A DNA stretch of 64,000 bases from RQOF01 sp964461135 (GTDB lineage Bacteria > Calditrichota > Calditrichia > RBG-13-44-9): assembly GCA_964461135.1 (NCBI GenBank), contig CAYWTB010000002.1, positions 67,077 to 131,076 on the forward strand. Reading direction: 5' to 3'. The notes beneath the pieces are model-generated. The model did not search any database. It worked only from the letters and a program-made list of their open reading frames with translations, and was not told the origin of the DNA. Below, in pieces: positions 16,056 to 25,085 of this stretch; the stretch's first letter is position 1, and each line of letters begins with the position of its first letter. The translations under genes and the position numbers were made by a program.

Positions 16056-17653
16056 AAAATAAAACTGTTGTGATAGCAGGCGGTGGATTGGGAGCTTTAA
16101 GCGGTGCTATCCGCCTGGCAAAACTGGGATTCAAGGTAATTCTTTTCGAAAAAAATGCTTCCCCGGGCGGCAAAATAAATGAATTGCATGAACAGGGCTT
16201 CCGTTTCGATACCGGTCCCTCACTTATCACCATGCCGTTTATCATTGACGAATTGTTTACTTTTGCTGGCGTTAATCGCTCTGATGTTCTTGATTTGGTG
16301 GCGATAGATCCTATCTGCAGATATTTTTTCAGTGATGGATTGAGATTTGACGCCAGTGCAAATCCGGTGCTGATGAACCTGGAACTACAACGGGTATTCC
16401 CACATGAAATAGAATCCTTTGACAGATTTCTTAAATATAGTGCTAAAATATTTGAAACCGGTTCTGATGTGTTCCTCTATACACCAATACACGAAATCAG
16501 GAAACTGCTCCATTTGAATATACTAAAGCGATTACTAAAATTTCACCGGATTGATCCGTTTCGAACAGTAGACCAGGGAGTCAGGCGTTTTTTCAAAGAT
16601 CCCAGGCTGATCCAGATTTTCAACCGTTATGCTACCTATAACGGCTCTAATCCTTTTGTGGCGCCGGCGACTCTAAATATTATTCCTTATGTTGAATACG
16701 GAATCGGGGGTTTCTATATTCGGGGAGGAATCTATCGCCTGGTTGAGCAACTGTCTCGGCTGGCCCTGCAACTGGGAGTACAAATACATACCTCAAGCAA
16801 AGTAGATAAAATCACACATCTGCAGGGAAAAATCACCGGCGTCCAGGTTGGGGATCACTTTATCCCGGCCGATTACGTGGTAAGCGGCGTGGATGTGGTC
16901 GAGACTTTTACCCACCTTATTGATGGAATGGATGTCGAAAAAAATCGACTTAATCGGTTGGAACCTTCTTTATCCGGGATGGTTTTTCTTTGGGGTGTTG
17001 ACAGACAATTCCCCAAACTTCAGCATCACAATATTGTTTTCTCTGCAGATTACTATACAGAATTCGTTCAGCTATTTGAGGAACGCAAAGCACCGGATGA
17101 TCCCACCATTTATATTTCCATCAGCAGCAAAACTGATCCTGGAGATGCTCCGGCAGGTATGGAGAACTGGTTTGTACTTTTGAACATGCCTTATCTCACT
17201 GCTGAACAGGATTGGCAGCAGGAGAAAAAACGCATCAGGAAATTGGTTTTTGATAAACTCTCTCACCATCATATTGATATTGAACCGTATATTATGCTGG
17301 AAAAGATTTATACTCCGGAAGATTTCTCCCGGCTGTATGCCAGCAATAAAGGGAGTATTTATGGCATTTCCTCAAATTCCCGGAGTACAGCCTTCCGGCG
17401 TCCTGCCAACCGTAGTCGCACCCTGAAAGGCCTTTATTTTGCCGGCGGATCGGTTCATCCGGGGGGAGGCATTCCACTGGTTATGCTTTCCGGTAAAATG
17501 ACCGCTGAGCTCATCGCAGAAAATGAAGGTGTCCGACTTAACCAAAATAATTCTTTTAAGATAGTACTTGAAACTTACAAAAACCTTCACCGGAATGCAG
17601 AAAATTCAATGATTGAAAATTTAAAAACGGTTATTCAGGAAAGTGAAAAATAA
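16052..17653 (+). CDS. crtI: Phytoene desaturase family protein (CrtI-type), first copy
   Basis: An FAD enzyme of about 533 aa. It has a dinucleotide-binding fold at the N-terminus (VVIAGGGLGALSGAIRLA, then FEKNASPGGK) and the C-terminal bacterial desaturase signature LYFAGGSVHPGGGIPLVMLSG. The ATG at 16052 was preferred over 16046 because AAGGAG is eight bases upstream and the stop of the cyclase overlaps it as ATGA. It probably belongs to the pair CrtI/CrtD that desaturates phytoene to lycopene and adds the 3',4' double bond; which copy does which cannot be told by eye. Confidence 0.88.
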   Translation: MKNKTVVIAGGGLGALSGAIRLAKLGFKVILFEKNASPGGKINELHEQGFRFDTGPSLITMPFIIDELFTFAGVNRSDVLDLVAIDPICRYFFSDGLRFDASANPVLMNLELQRVFPHEIESFDRFLKYSAKIFETGSDVFLYTPIHEIRKLLHLNILKRLLKFHRIDPFRTVDQGVRRFFKDPRLIQIFNRYATYNGSNPFVAPATLNIIPYVEYGIGGFYIRGGIYRLVEQLSRLALQLGVQIHTSSKVDKITHLQGKITGVQVGDHFIPADYVVSGVDVVETFTHLIDGMDVEKNRLNRLEPSLSGMVFLWGVDRQFPKLQHHNIVFSADYYTEFVQLFEERKAPDDPTIYISISSKTDPGDAPAGMENWFVLLNMPYLTAEQDWQQEKKRIRKLVFDKLSHHHIDIEPYIMLEKIYTPEDFSRLYASNKGSIYGISSNSRSTAFRRPANRSRTLKGLYFAGGSVHPGGGIPLVMLSGKMTAELIAENEGVRLNQNNSFKIVLETYKNLHRNAENSMIENLKTVIQESEK

Positions 17654-17654
17654 A

Positions 17655-19199
17655 ATGAGTAAAAAAATTGCAGTAATCGGTTCAGGATTCGGTGGCCTTG
17701 CTGTGGCCATAAGGATGCAATCGAAGGGTTTCCAGGTTACCATTTTTGAAAAAAATGCCATGGTGGGTGGTCATGCCTATCAGTTAAAAAAAGATGGTTA
17801 CACCTTTGATATGGGCCCTTCGCTTATAACGGCGCCGGATATTATTCAGAGGGTGTTTGAAAGCGCCGGTAAACGTATGGAAGATTATCTTGATCTCATG
17901 CCCCTGGATCCTTTTTACCGCATATACTTCCATGACGGGAGTCACATCGACTACAGTGGTGATTCAGAGAAAATGAAAACACAGATGGCCCGGTTCAATA
18001 CGCGAGATGCAGCTAATTACGAACGTTTTATTGATAAGACTCGTGAACTCTATAAAGCAGTCATTTTGGATGGCCTGGGTTCCAGACCATTCAGTAGCTG
18101 GAAAACAATGCTGAAATTTCTACCACAGGCTCTCAAGTTGAATGCCCTTATTCCGGCATATAATTTTGCCAAAAAGTATTTCAAGGATCCTCGGCACCGG
18201 TTCACTTTTTCCTTCCATGCCTTGTTTATCGGGGGTAGTCCTTTCAGGGCACCAGCTGTATATCAAATGATCCCCTATCTGGAAAAAGCCGGTGGAGTAT
18301 GGTTCAGCCGGGGTGGTATGTACAGTCTGGTTAAGGCCTTTGAACAAGTATTCACGGAAATTGGCGGTAATATCCGGGTTAATGCGGAAGTCCAGGAAAT
18401 TGAAATCCGGGACAATAAAGTGCAAGGGGTGCGGGTAAATAATGAATTGCATGCGGCCGATGCTGTCATTTCCAATGCAGATTTTTACCATACTTACCAC
18501 AAACTGATAAAACCTGGGTTTCGTCGCAAATGGTCGGATCAAAAGCTGCAGCGGGTTGGATATTCAATGAGTGCTTACCTTCTATACCTGGGTGTGAAAA
18601 AAACTTATCCTAAACTGCTTCATCATACCCTGATTCTGTCCAAACGGTACAAGGAACTGGTAAAAGATATATTTGTCAACAAGATACTTCCCGAGGATTT
18701 TTCTATGTATTTGCATGTACCAACACGTTCGGATTCCACGATGGCGCCAGCCGGTTGTGAAAGTATGTACGTTCTAATTCCGGTAGCCAATCTGGATGCC
18801 GATATTGATTGGTCTGTCACCACCAAACCTTTCACCAGTAAGGTACTCAAATTTCTGGAAACAGAATTCGGCCTAGAGGGATTACGGGAAAACATAGAGG
18901 TATTGGAAACCTTTACTCCGGATGATTTCAAAAAGCAACGTAATAATCACCTGGGCAGCGCCTGGGGTGTTGAACCCAAACTGACACAGACTGCCATATT
19001 CAGACCTCATAATAAAAGTGAGGATGTGGAGGGATTGTATCTGGTCGGAAGCAGCACACATCCTGGTGCAGGCGTGCCCGGCGTGCTGCTTACCGCTGAA
19101 ACCACTGAAAAAGTGGTCCTGTCAGATTTAAAATTTCCAAGAAATGATCATCTAATTAAACAAGAGGAATCTAGTCATGAACTTGCCCATACGTCATGA
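17655..19199 (+). CDS. Second CrtI-family desaturase (CrtI or CrtD)
   Basis: An FAD enzyme of 514 aa starting MSKKIAVIGSGFGGLAVAIR, a dinucleotide fold, with C-terminal GLYLVGSSTHPGAGVPGVLL. This ending is very like that of classical phytoene desaturases, so this copy may be the true CrtI and the first a CrtD-type 3',4'-desaturase. An in-frame GTG at 17643 is an alternative start; the ATG at 17655 gives the usual N-terminus. It begins two bases after the stop of the first copy and overlaps the start of crtB by 23 bp, so translation is coupled. Confidence 0.88.
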   Translation: MSKKIAVIGSGFGGLAVAIRMQSKGFQVTIFEKNAMVGGHAYQLKKDGYTFDMGPSLITAPDIIQRVFESAGKRMEDYLDLMPLDPFYRIYFHDGSHIDYSGDSEKMKTQMARFNTRDAANYERFIDKTRELYKAVILDGLGSRPFSSWKTMLKFLPQALKLNALIPAYNFAKKYFKDPRHRFTFSFHALFIGGSPFRAPAVYQMIPYLEKAGGVWFSRGGMYSLVKAFEQVFTEIGGNIRVNAEVQEIEIRDNKVQGVRVNNELHAADAVISNADFYHTYHKLIKPGFRRKWSDQKLQRVGYSMSAYLLYLGVKKTYPKLLHHTLILSKRYKELVKDIFVNKILPEDFSMYLHVPTRSDSTMAPAGCESMYVLIPVANLDADIDWSVTTKPFTSKVLKFLETEFGLEGLRENIEVLETFTPDDFKKQRNNHLGSAWGVEPKLTQTAIFRPHNKSEDVEGLYLVGSSTHPGAGVPGVLLTAETTEKVVLSDLKFPRNDHLIKQEESSHELAHTS

Positions 19200-20103
19200 A
19201 AATAGAGCAGCATTTGAACATGCGCGGTTACTGACTGCTCATTTCTCCAAGAGCTTTTATATTTCCGCCAGGATGCTTCCCAGGGAAAGGCGCTGGGCTA
19301 CTTATGCTCTTTACGGCTTCTGCCGTTATGTGGATAACCTGGTAGATAATCCCCGCCAACGTTCTCAAAAGGAATTATTAATGGAAGCACGGTTCATCGG
19401 GCATGAGCTGGAAATTGCCTATCGCAGCGGTGAATCGGAACATCCCATACTAAAATCTTTCATCACGGTGGCCAGGCATTACAATATACCTGTTGAATAT
19501 CCCCGCGACCTCATCAGAGGAGTAATAATGGATATTCAGAAAACCCGATATGAGAGTTTTGATGATTTGTATGTTTTTGCTTACCGGGTGGCCGGGGTAG
19601 TTGGTCTTATGATGAATTACGTATTAGGGTATAAGAATGAGGCTGCCTTTCCGTATGCTGAGAAACTGGGCATTGCCATGCAGTTAACCAACATCCTTCG
19701 TGATATCAGGGAAGATAAAAACATCAACCGTATCTACCTGCCGCAGGATGAATTAAGGGAATTCGGTGTGAGTGAAGATGATATCATGCAGGAACGGATG
19801 ACCCCTGCCCTACACAGATTGATGGAATTCCAGGTAGAAAGGGCCCAACGTTTATATGATGAAGCCAATCCCGGCATTAAGTTACTGGCACCGGAATCAC
19901 GATTTGCCATATACTCTGCCAGTAAAATTTACAACGGAATTCTGCATAAGATTGAACACCGGGATTTCAATCCTTTTCTTGGAAGAGTCTTTGTCCCGCA
20001 GATGAAAAAAATTGTCATTCTTTTGCAGGGAGTTTTACGCAGTAGAATGGAAGTCATTCAGGAATCTCTATCCCCGCCTCAATATACGGTGTCCAGTGAA
20101 TGA
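19177..20103 (+). CDS. crtB: Phytoene synthase
   Basis: A 308-aa trans-isoprenyl diphosphate synthase. It has both aspartate-rich motifs (YVDNLVDNP near residue 52 and NILRDIREDKN near 170) and the RGVIMD helix. It joins two geranylgeranyl diphosphates to phytoene, the first committed C40 step. GAGGAA precedes the ATG inside the end of the desaturase gene, and its own stop overlaps the acyltransferase start (ATGA). The length fits the family. A squalene-synthase role is unlikely in this operon. Confidence 0.93.
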   Translation: MNLPIRHENRAAFEHARLLTAHFSKSFYISARMLPRERRWATYALYGFCRYVDNLVDNPRQRSQKELLMEARFIGHELEIAYRSGESEHPILKSFITVARHYNIPVEYPRDLIRGVIMDIQKTRYESFDDLYVFAYRVAGVVGLMMNYVLGYKNEAAFPYAEKLGIAMQLTNILRDIREDKNINRIYLPQDELREFGVSEDDIMQERMTPALHRLMEFQVERAQRLYDEANPGIKLLAPESRFAIYSASKIYNGILHKIEHRDFNPFLGRVFVPQMKKIVILLQGVLRSRMEVIQESLSPPQYTVSSE

Positions 20104-20834
20104 TTAAAACCCGGCATACCGTATGGGCAGATAAGATTTTCCGAATCTATATTCACAGACTCATACGAAAATATTTTAATGCGATATATCGGCAGGGAGA
20201 AATACCTGTTATTGAGGAAAATAAACCCTTGCTCTTACTCCCCAACCATAGCACCTGGTGGGATGGTTTTCTGATATACTGGATTAATGAAACATTTTTT
20301 CGCAGGCCACTTTACCTGATGATGCTGGAAGAACAACTTAGAAAATATCCATTCTTTTCGCGGATTGGTGCGTATTCCATAAATCCCGGAAGGATTAAAG
20401 ACGTGAAAGAAAGCCTGGATTACACTATTGATATTCTGGAAAGAGAGGAGATTCCCTCTCCCCTGGTATGTATTTATCCGCAAGGTGAGTTAAAAACAGC
20501 TTGTGTCCGACCCCTGGGAATTAAAACCGGATATAACTGGATAATCCAAAATTCACGACAGGATATTCAGGTGCTGCCGCTAGCAATTCGCATGGAATTT
20601 ACTGACCAGCAACGTCCGGAAATTTTTTTTCGTTTCGATGAAATTTTTCAATCTAACGAAGAGTTGAATCCCTCACCGGTAGCACTGGACCATATATTAT
20701 CCTCCCTTCTGGATCAGATAGAGGAGTCATTGGACCGTAAGGAAAAAGGATACCTTTATTGGACTGGAAGCAAATCCGTGAGCGAAAAGTGGGATAATAT
20801 TAAAAGTTACCTTGGTGGCAGAAAAGGAAAATGA
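20100..20834 (+). CDS. PlsC-type acyltransferase, probably carotenoid glycoside acyltransferase (CruD-like)
   Basis: A 244-aa 1-acyl-glycerol-phosphate acyltransferase family protein with the HX4D motif in PNHSTWWDG near residue 43 and the substrate loop IYPQGE near 125. Its place between phytoene synthase and a glycosyltransferase in a carotenoid operon, coupled to both by overlap or two-base spacing, matches CruD of green sulfur bacteria and Rhodothermus, which acylates carotenoid glycosides. Without the context it would be called a lysophospholipid acyltransferase. Confidence 0.8.
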   Translation: MIKTRHTVWADKIFRIYIHRLIRKYFNAIYRQGEIPVIEENKPLLLLPNHSTWWDGFLIYWINETFFRRPLYLMMLEEQLRKYPFFSRIGAYSINPGRIKDVKESLDYTIDILEREEIPSPLVCIYPQGELKTACVRPLGIKTGYNWIIQNSRQDIQVLPLAIRMEFTDQQRPEIFFRFDEIFQSNEELNPSPVALDHILSSLLDQIEESLDRKEKGYLYWTGSKSVSEKWDNIKSYLGGRKGK

Positions 20835-20835
20835 A

Positions 20836-21960
20836 ATGCCGTTGCTATTTATCATAATTTATGTGTCACTGGGTATCGTATTACTGATTTCATTGATTAA
20901 TATTATGACCGGACCATTCCTGCGAAAGAAACATGAGATTATAGAACAGGTTTTGGTTTCAGTACTTGTTCCTGCCCGTAATGAAGAAAACAATATAGGA
21001 CATTGCCTGATAAGCCTTCTAGAACAGGATTATAAAACTTTTGAAATTATTGTACTGGATGATGAATCCACAGATAATACGTCCCGGATTGTTGAAAAAT
21101 ATATGAAGAAACATAAACAGATTCAGCTCTGCCACGGTAAAAGGCTGCCGCCAGGATGGACCGGGAAGAACTGGGCCTGTCATCAGTTAAGCTTACAGGC
21201 TAGGGGAGAAATTCTTATTTTTACTGATGCAGATAACCGCTTCGGAGAGAGGGCAATTTCCAATACTGTTGGGTGGATACAGAAATACCACACAGGAATG
21301 TTATCGGCATTTCCTCAGCAAATAACCGGGTCATTCATTGAGAAACTGGTAATACCGGTCATAGACTTGCTGCTTTACGCTTCGCTGATACTGTGGCTAA
21401 CCTACTATTCTCGCTTTCCTTCTCTGGCCGCCGCCAACGGCCAGTGGATAGCATTTACTTTGGATGGATATAAAAAAACCGGTGGGCACCAAGCCGTCCG
21501 GGAAAAAATTGTGGAAGATGTCGAACTCTGCCGTCTGGCCAAGAAAAAGGAAGTTCTCTTACTGACCCTGGCGGGAACGGATATCATTTTCGGCCGCATG
21601 TACCAGTCAGCCGGGGAACTGTGGAATGGATTTTCCAAAAATCTCTTCGGATTGGTGTCCAATAGAACCCTTCCCTTATTTCTGATCCTGGGGGGACTAT
21701 CTTTTAACTATATTCTACCCTATATACTGATTTTCAGGAAGATGGAGATAATTCTTCCGCTAACTGCCATTCTGCTGAACATGATTTTGCGCCTGCTACT
21801 GGCAATTCGATATCGACATCCGGTTTTGCTCAGTGTTCTCCTTCATCCGCTATCGATCCTGGCCATGATTATGATCGGATTAAATTCATTTTTCAAAACC
21901 ATGTTTGGCATTATAACCTGGAAGGAGCGGGAAATAAACACCAGACTACGAAAACCATAA
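20836..21960 (+). CDS. Family 2 glycosyltransferase, probably carotenoid glycosyltransferase (CruC-like)
   Basis: A 374-aa membrane glycosyltransferase: one N-terminal membrane helix, a GT2 domain (VPARNEENNIGHCL, VLDDESTDNT, and the DxD region FTDADNRF), then several C-terminal helices. The start at 20836 follows AAAAGGAAAA, one base after the acyltransferase stop. CruC-type enzymes attach a sugar to the 1'-hydroxyl of gamma-carotenoids, fitting CruF downstream. The sugar donor is not predictable. It ends the first part of the operon; a promoter and operator follow immediately. Confidence 0.82.
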   Translation: MPLLFIIIYVSLGIVLLISLINIMTGPFLRKKHEIIEQVLVSVLVPARNEENNIGHCLISLLEQDYKTFEIIVLDDESTDNTSRIVEKYMKKHKQIQLCHGKRLPPGWTGKNWACHQLSLQARGEILIFTDADNRFGERAISNTVGWIQKYHTGMLSAFPQQITGSFIEKLVIPVIDLLLYASLILWLTYYSRFPSLAAANGQWIAFTLDGYKKTGGHQAVREKIVEDVELCRLAKKKEVLLLTLAGTDIIFGRMYQSAGELWNGFSKNLFGLVSNRTLPLFLILGGLSFNYILPYILIFRKMEIILPLTAILLNMILRLLLAIRYRHPVLLSVLLHPLSILAMIMIGLNSFFKTMFGIITWKEREINTRLRKP

Positions 21961-21962
21961 TA

Positions 21963-22012
21963 AGCGATATGAGCGATATTAATTTGCTTCCTTTTGTAAT
22001 TAATATTATATT
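21963..22012 (+). promoter_or_regulatory. Internal carotenoid promoter with operator copy 3
   Basis: AGCGATATGAGCGATA (21963-21978) is the cleanest copy of the tandem 9-bp motif (TAAGCGATA then TGAGCGATA). Six bases later TTGCTT (21984-21989), 17 bp, TATATT (22007-22012) forms a promoter. It would drive the 68-aa gene, cruF and crtW as a second light-responsive unit. Confidence 0.6.
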
Positions 22013-22101
22013 AGAACATGCTCAATCGGGCAGATGTTGATCAACAACATAGGTATAACAGAAATTTGCCAGAGATTCATCTTAATAAAAAGGAGAGAAC
22101 T

Positions 22102-22308
22102 ATGACCTTTTATAATATAGTCTGGTTAACAGTTTTTATTCTTGGAGGAGTGACGGTTGGAATAATTGGACTGGCTCACATTGAATATTTTACTATTTTG
22201 CTTGTGAATCCATCAATTGTGGATGAACTGCTCGGTTCTGCAGAAAATTATTATTCCTCAAGAGACAATTTAAATTTTGCGCGAGTTTTTGTTCCTCACA
22301 GTATGTGA
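22102..22308 (+). CDS. Small membrane protein of unknown function in the carotenoid cluster
   Basis: A 68-aa protein beginning MTFYNIVWLTVF, with one clear hydrophobic segment at about 7-27 and a polar C-terminus (SAENYYSSRDNLNFARVF). AAAAAGGAGAGA precedes the ATG, one of the best ribosome sites in the cluster, which supports that it is translated; the longer reading from 22018 lacks one. It is the first gene behind the internal promoter and is followed by cruF after 28 bp. No family is recognised. It might be a small subunit or anchor for a carotenoid enzyme. Confidence 0.65.
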   Translation: MTFYNIVWLTVFILGGVTVGIIGLAHIEYFTILLVNPSIVDELLGSAENYYSSRDNLNFARVFVPHSM

Positions 22309-22348
22309 CCAACATTGATGATTAGATTAAATTAGTGTGAATAAGAAA

Positions 22349-23071
22349 ATGAATCAAAAGATCGGAATAATTTCTGACACATCTTCCAGCAGGGTATATT
22401 TAAAGGTTGTTCTACTATACCTTCTTTTAATATTTGGGGGAGTCTGGCATGTTTTGCAAACATTTCAGTTCCTCATGAAGATAATGGCGGCTCCTCTCAT
22501 CATAAGCCTTAGCCTCTGGCTGTTCCTGGAAAACCGTCAACTTTTGACAATTTCTGAAACTGTGAATAAAAAGCGGTTAACGGAACGGAAGAAATTTATG
22601 CTGTGGGGCATTCTGATCATTACCTCAAGCATCATAATCGAATGGGCAGGTGTTAAATCCGGAGTTATTTTCGGGGATTACAGTTATGGTTCCACACTCC
22701 CACCCTATATTGAAGGGGTACCTCTGGCTATTGGGTTCGCATGGTTGGGAATGCTGCTGGCATCCATTACTTTGGGACAACGCGTTTTTCCTCATTTCTA
22801 CCAGGGAAATGCGCTGCGGGGCTCCTTTCTGGCCGGTATAATCATGACCCTGTTCGATGCTTTTATGGAACCGGCAGCAATCCGGCTTGGATACTGGAAT
22901 TGGCACAGCGGGATAGTACCATTACAAAATTATATGGCCTGGTTTCTGATCAGTTTCATCCTGGCGTATGCCGGATTTCGGATGGGCCTGTTCACGCGCA
23001 AGCTCTCTATTATCGGAATCCATGCCTATGTTACCCAACTGATTTATTTTATTCTGGTGTACTTCAGCTAA
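22349..23071 (+). CDS. cruF: Carotenoid 1',2'-hydratase, CruF type (DUF422)
   Basis: A polytopic protein of about 240 aa with the DUF422 features GVKSGVIFGDYSYG, EGVPLAIGFAWLG, FDAFMEPAAIRLGYW and a final tryptophan-rich helix. CruF adds water to the free psi-end of gamma-carotene to give the 1'-hydroxyl that CruC then glycosylates. An in-frame GTG at 22337 is an alternative start; neither has a strong ribosome site. crtW follows 12 bp downstream. Bisanhydrobacterioruberin hydratases belong to the same family, but no C50 elongase is present. Confidence 0.85.
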   Translation: MNQKIGIISDTSSSRVYLKVVLLYLLLIFGGVWHVLQTFQFLMKIMAAPLIISLSLWLFLENRQLLTISETVNKKRLTERKKFMLWGILIITSSIIIEWAGVKSGVIFGDYSYGSTLPPYIEGVPLAIGFAWLGMLLASITLGQRVFPHFYQGNALRGSFLAGIIMTLFDAFMEPAAIRLGYWNWHSGIVPLQNYMAWFLISFILAYAGFRMGLFTRKLSIIGIHAYVTQLIYFILVYFS

Positions 23072-23083
23072 AGGAGATTAATA

Positions 23084-23830
23084 ATGGATAATTCAAAGAT
23101 AAAGGACAGCATAAAAGGTGCTTTAGCAGCATCCTCAGTCATCACAGTGTGGTTGGCCAGTCTCATTTTTTTACTGATACAACCCTTTGGGGAATTCGGA
23201 TTTCTATTTATGCTGGCTGGTGTTTTTTGGCAAACTTTTCTATACACCGGACTTTTTATTACCGCTCATGATGCCATGCACGGGACGGTATTTCCCGCAA
23301 ACCGCAAAATAAATAATTGGGCCGGCACACTAGCCGTAAAACTGTATGCACTCTTTTCATATTCCAGGCTTCTCAAAAAACACTGGGAACATCACCGGCA
23401 TCCGGCATCCGAACAGGACCCGGATTATCATGATGGTGAACATCGCGGTCTGTTTCGCTGGTATGTCTACTTTATGGTATCTTATATCACCTGGAAGCAG
23501 ATTCTGGGAATGGCTATCGCCTTTAATATATTCTTGTATATTTTTCATATAGAGTCCATCAATCTGGTTGTTTTCTGGATAATTCCTTCCTTTTTGAGTA
23601 CCTTTCAGCTTTTTTACTTCGGAACTTATCTTCCCCACAGGGAGCTTGAAAACCAATATCCGGATGAGCACCGTGCGCGAAGTAATCAATATTCGGTATT
23701 CTGGTCATTCATCAGCTGTTACCACTTTGGGTATCACTGGGAACACCACGAATACCCTCATATCCCCTGGTGGCGGCTTCCCCGGGTAAAACGAATGGTT
23801 TTGACATCCGGATCCGGCAAACAAAGTTAA
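23084..23830 (+). CDS. crtW: Beta-carotene ketolase (CrtW type)
   Basis: A 248-aa di-iron membrane oxygenase. The histidine clusters are HDAMH at 62-66, HWEHHRH at 100-106 and the C-terminal YHWEHHEYPHIPWWRLP, typical of CrtW. It introduces a 4-keto group into the beta-ring. In this cluster the substrate is expected to be gamma-carotene or its hydroxylated/glycosylated form. AAAGGAG precedes the ATG. It is the last gene of the cluster; hydroxylases such as CrtZ are absent from the window. Confidence 0.9.
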   Translation: MDNSKIKDSIKGALAASSVITVWLASLIFLLIQPFGEFGFLFMLAGVFWQTFLYTGLFITAHDAMHGTVFPANRKINNWAGTLAVKLYALFSYSRLLKKHWEHHRHPASEQDPDYHDGEHRGLFRWYVYFMVSYITWKQILGMAIAFNIFLYIFHIESINLVVFWIIPSFLSTFQLFYFGTYLPHRELENQYPDEHRARSNQYSVFWSFISCYHFGYHWEHHEYPHIPWWRLPRVKRMVLTSGSGKQS

Positions 23831-24174
23831 TGATTTTTTTCTGGACTGCACGAATTTGGTTCTTTCCTGATGACCAAGCGAATCTGCCATAAAACTCCGT
23901 GGGAGGATTCTTCTGGCCATTAAAGAGCCGGTCTCTGTATACTACGCAGGACTGACAAACCTATACAGGCATGCTTAAGCACTCTGCTGAAGACCATTTG
24001 CCGCACCAGATAAATCCCTGCAGGCTTAGAATATTGCAGCAAGCGGTTACAGAGAAAATCCGAGATTTTTGTATGACGGGTGTAATTCTTTTTCCCCAAT
24101 TTCAATACTTTTTGTATCATCTGCGAGTTTTTCGTAAATTGAGTTTCATATTACCGATAGAGACAGGAATCATC
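23831..24174. other. Intergenic stretch between crtW and yicC
   Basis: 344 bp with no gene, RNA or clear terminator that can be supported. An open frame continues upstream of the yicC start from 23971 but does not resemble the YicC family. Confidence 0.4.
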
Positions 24175-25059
24175 ATGAATCCTTTGAAAAGCATGACCGG
24201 TTTTGCAACCGTCCAGAAAGAGTATAACAGCAGTGAAGTCAGTTGTGAGATTCGTTCCTTAAATTCCCGCTACCTGGAAATCAGTTTACGGTTACCGCGC
24301 ACGATCACCGATCTGGAAGGTCCCATTAAAGAGGTTATACGTCAGAAAATTACCCGTGGAAAAATCATGTACAGCCTGAATTTTTCCTCCCTCAATAATG
24401 AAAATCAGAATCTGAAAGTGCAGGGAGATCTAATCAAATTCTATAAAAATCTGTTGGAGCAGATTAAAAAAGAAGCGGGAATCACATCTCAGATTAAACT
24501 GGATCATCTGCTTTTTTTTAAAGATGTCATTTCTTTTGAAGAAAATTCGACCATCGATGAATCATTATCAAATTTCGTCTATAATCTGACAGAAATGACC
24601 CTGGACCGTTTAAGTGAAATGCAGATTCAGGAAGGCCAGTATCTCCGCAAGGATCTGGAGGAGCGTATCGGTAATATCTCGAACATTACAAAAGAGATAA
24701 AGGAGATAAGTAAAAGCAATCCGGCTTCAGAATTTGACCGGCTTTACAGCCGCATCCAGGGACTTATCGGTGAGGAGAAGGTTGACCGAACCCGGCTGGA
24801 ACTTGAAATCGCTTTAATAGTGGACAAAGTTGATATAACCGAGGAGGTTGTTCGTCTTCAAAGCCATATTGAACTCTTTAATGAAAATCTGTCCACAGGA
24901 TCTCCGGTAGGGAAAAAACTGAATTTCATTCTGCAGGAGATGAACCGTGAAACCAATACCATCTCCAATAAATCAACCATGGTGGAAATTACCCACCGGG
25001 TTGTCCGGCTGAAGGAGGAAATCGAGAAGATACGTGAGCAGGTTCAGAACATCGAATAA
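24175..25059 (+). CDS. yicC: YicC family endoribonuclease
   Basis: A 294-aa protein with the hallmark N-terminus (LKSMTGFATVQ, EIRSLNSRYLEIS) and C-terminus ending in IREQVQNIE. The start at 24175 was chosen because the family always begins just before KSMTGF; sequence further upstream is unrelated. YicC proteins are hexameric RNases that act on small RNAs in E. coli. The neighbour 26 bp downstream is gmk, the widespread yicC-gmk pairing. Confidence 0.92.
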   Translation: MNPLKSMTGFATVQKEYNSSEVSCEIRSLNSRYLEISLRLPRTITDLEGPIKEVIRQKITRGKIMYSLNFSSLNNENQNLKVQGDLIKFYKNLLEQIKKEAGITSQIKLDHLLFFKDVISFEENSTIDESLSNFVYNLTEMTLDRLSEMQIQEGQYLRKDLEERIGNISNITKEIKEISKSNPASEFDRLYSRIQGLIGEEKVDRTRLELEIALIVDKVDITEEVVRLQSHIELFNENLSTGSPVGKKLNFILQEMNRETNTISNKSTMVEITHRVVRLKEEIEKIREQVQNIE

Positions 25060-25085
25060 CGGAGAAAGAGGTTAAAAGGATAAAT

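Noticed and set aside
23971..24174. N-terminal extension of YicC
   Set aside because: The frame is open, but YicC proteins begin just before KSMTGF and the upstream residues resemble no domain.
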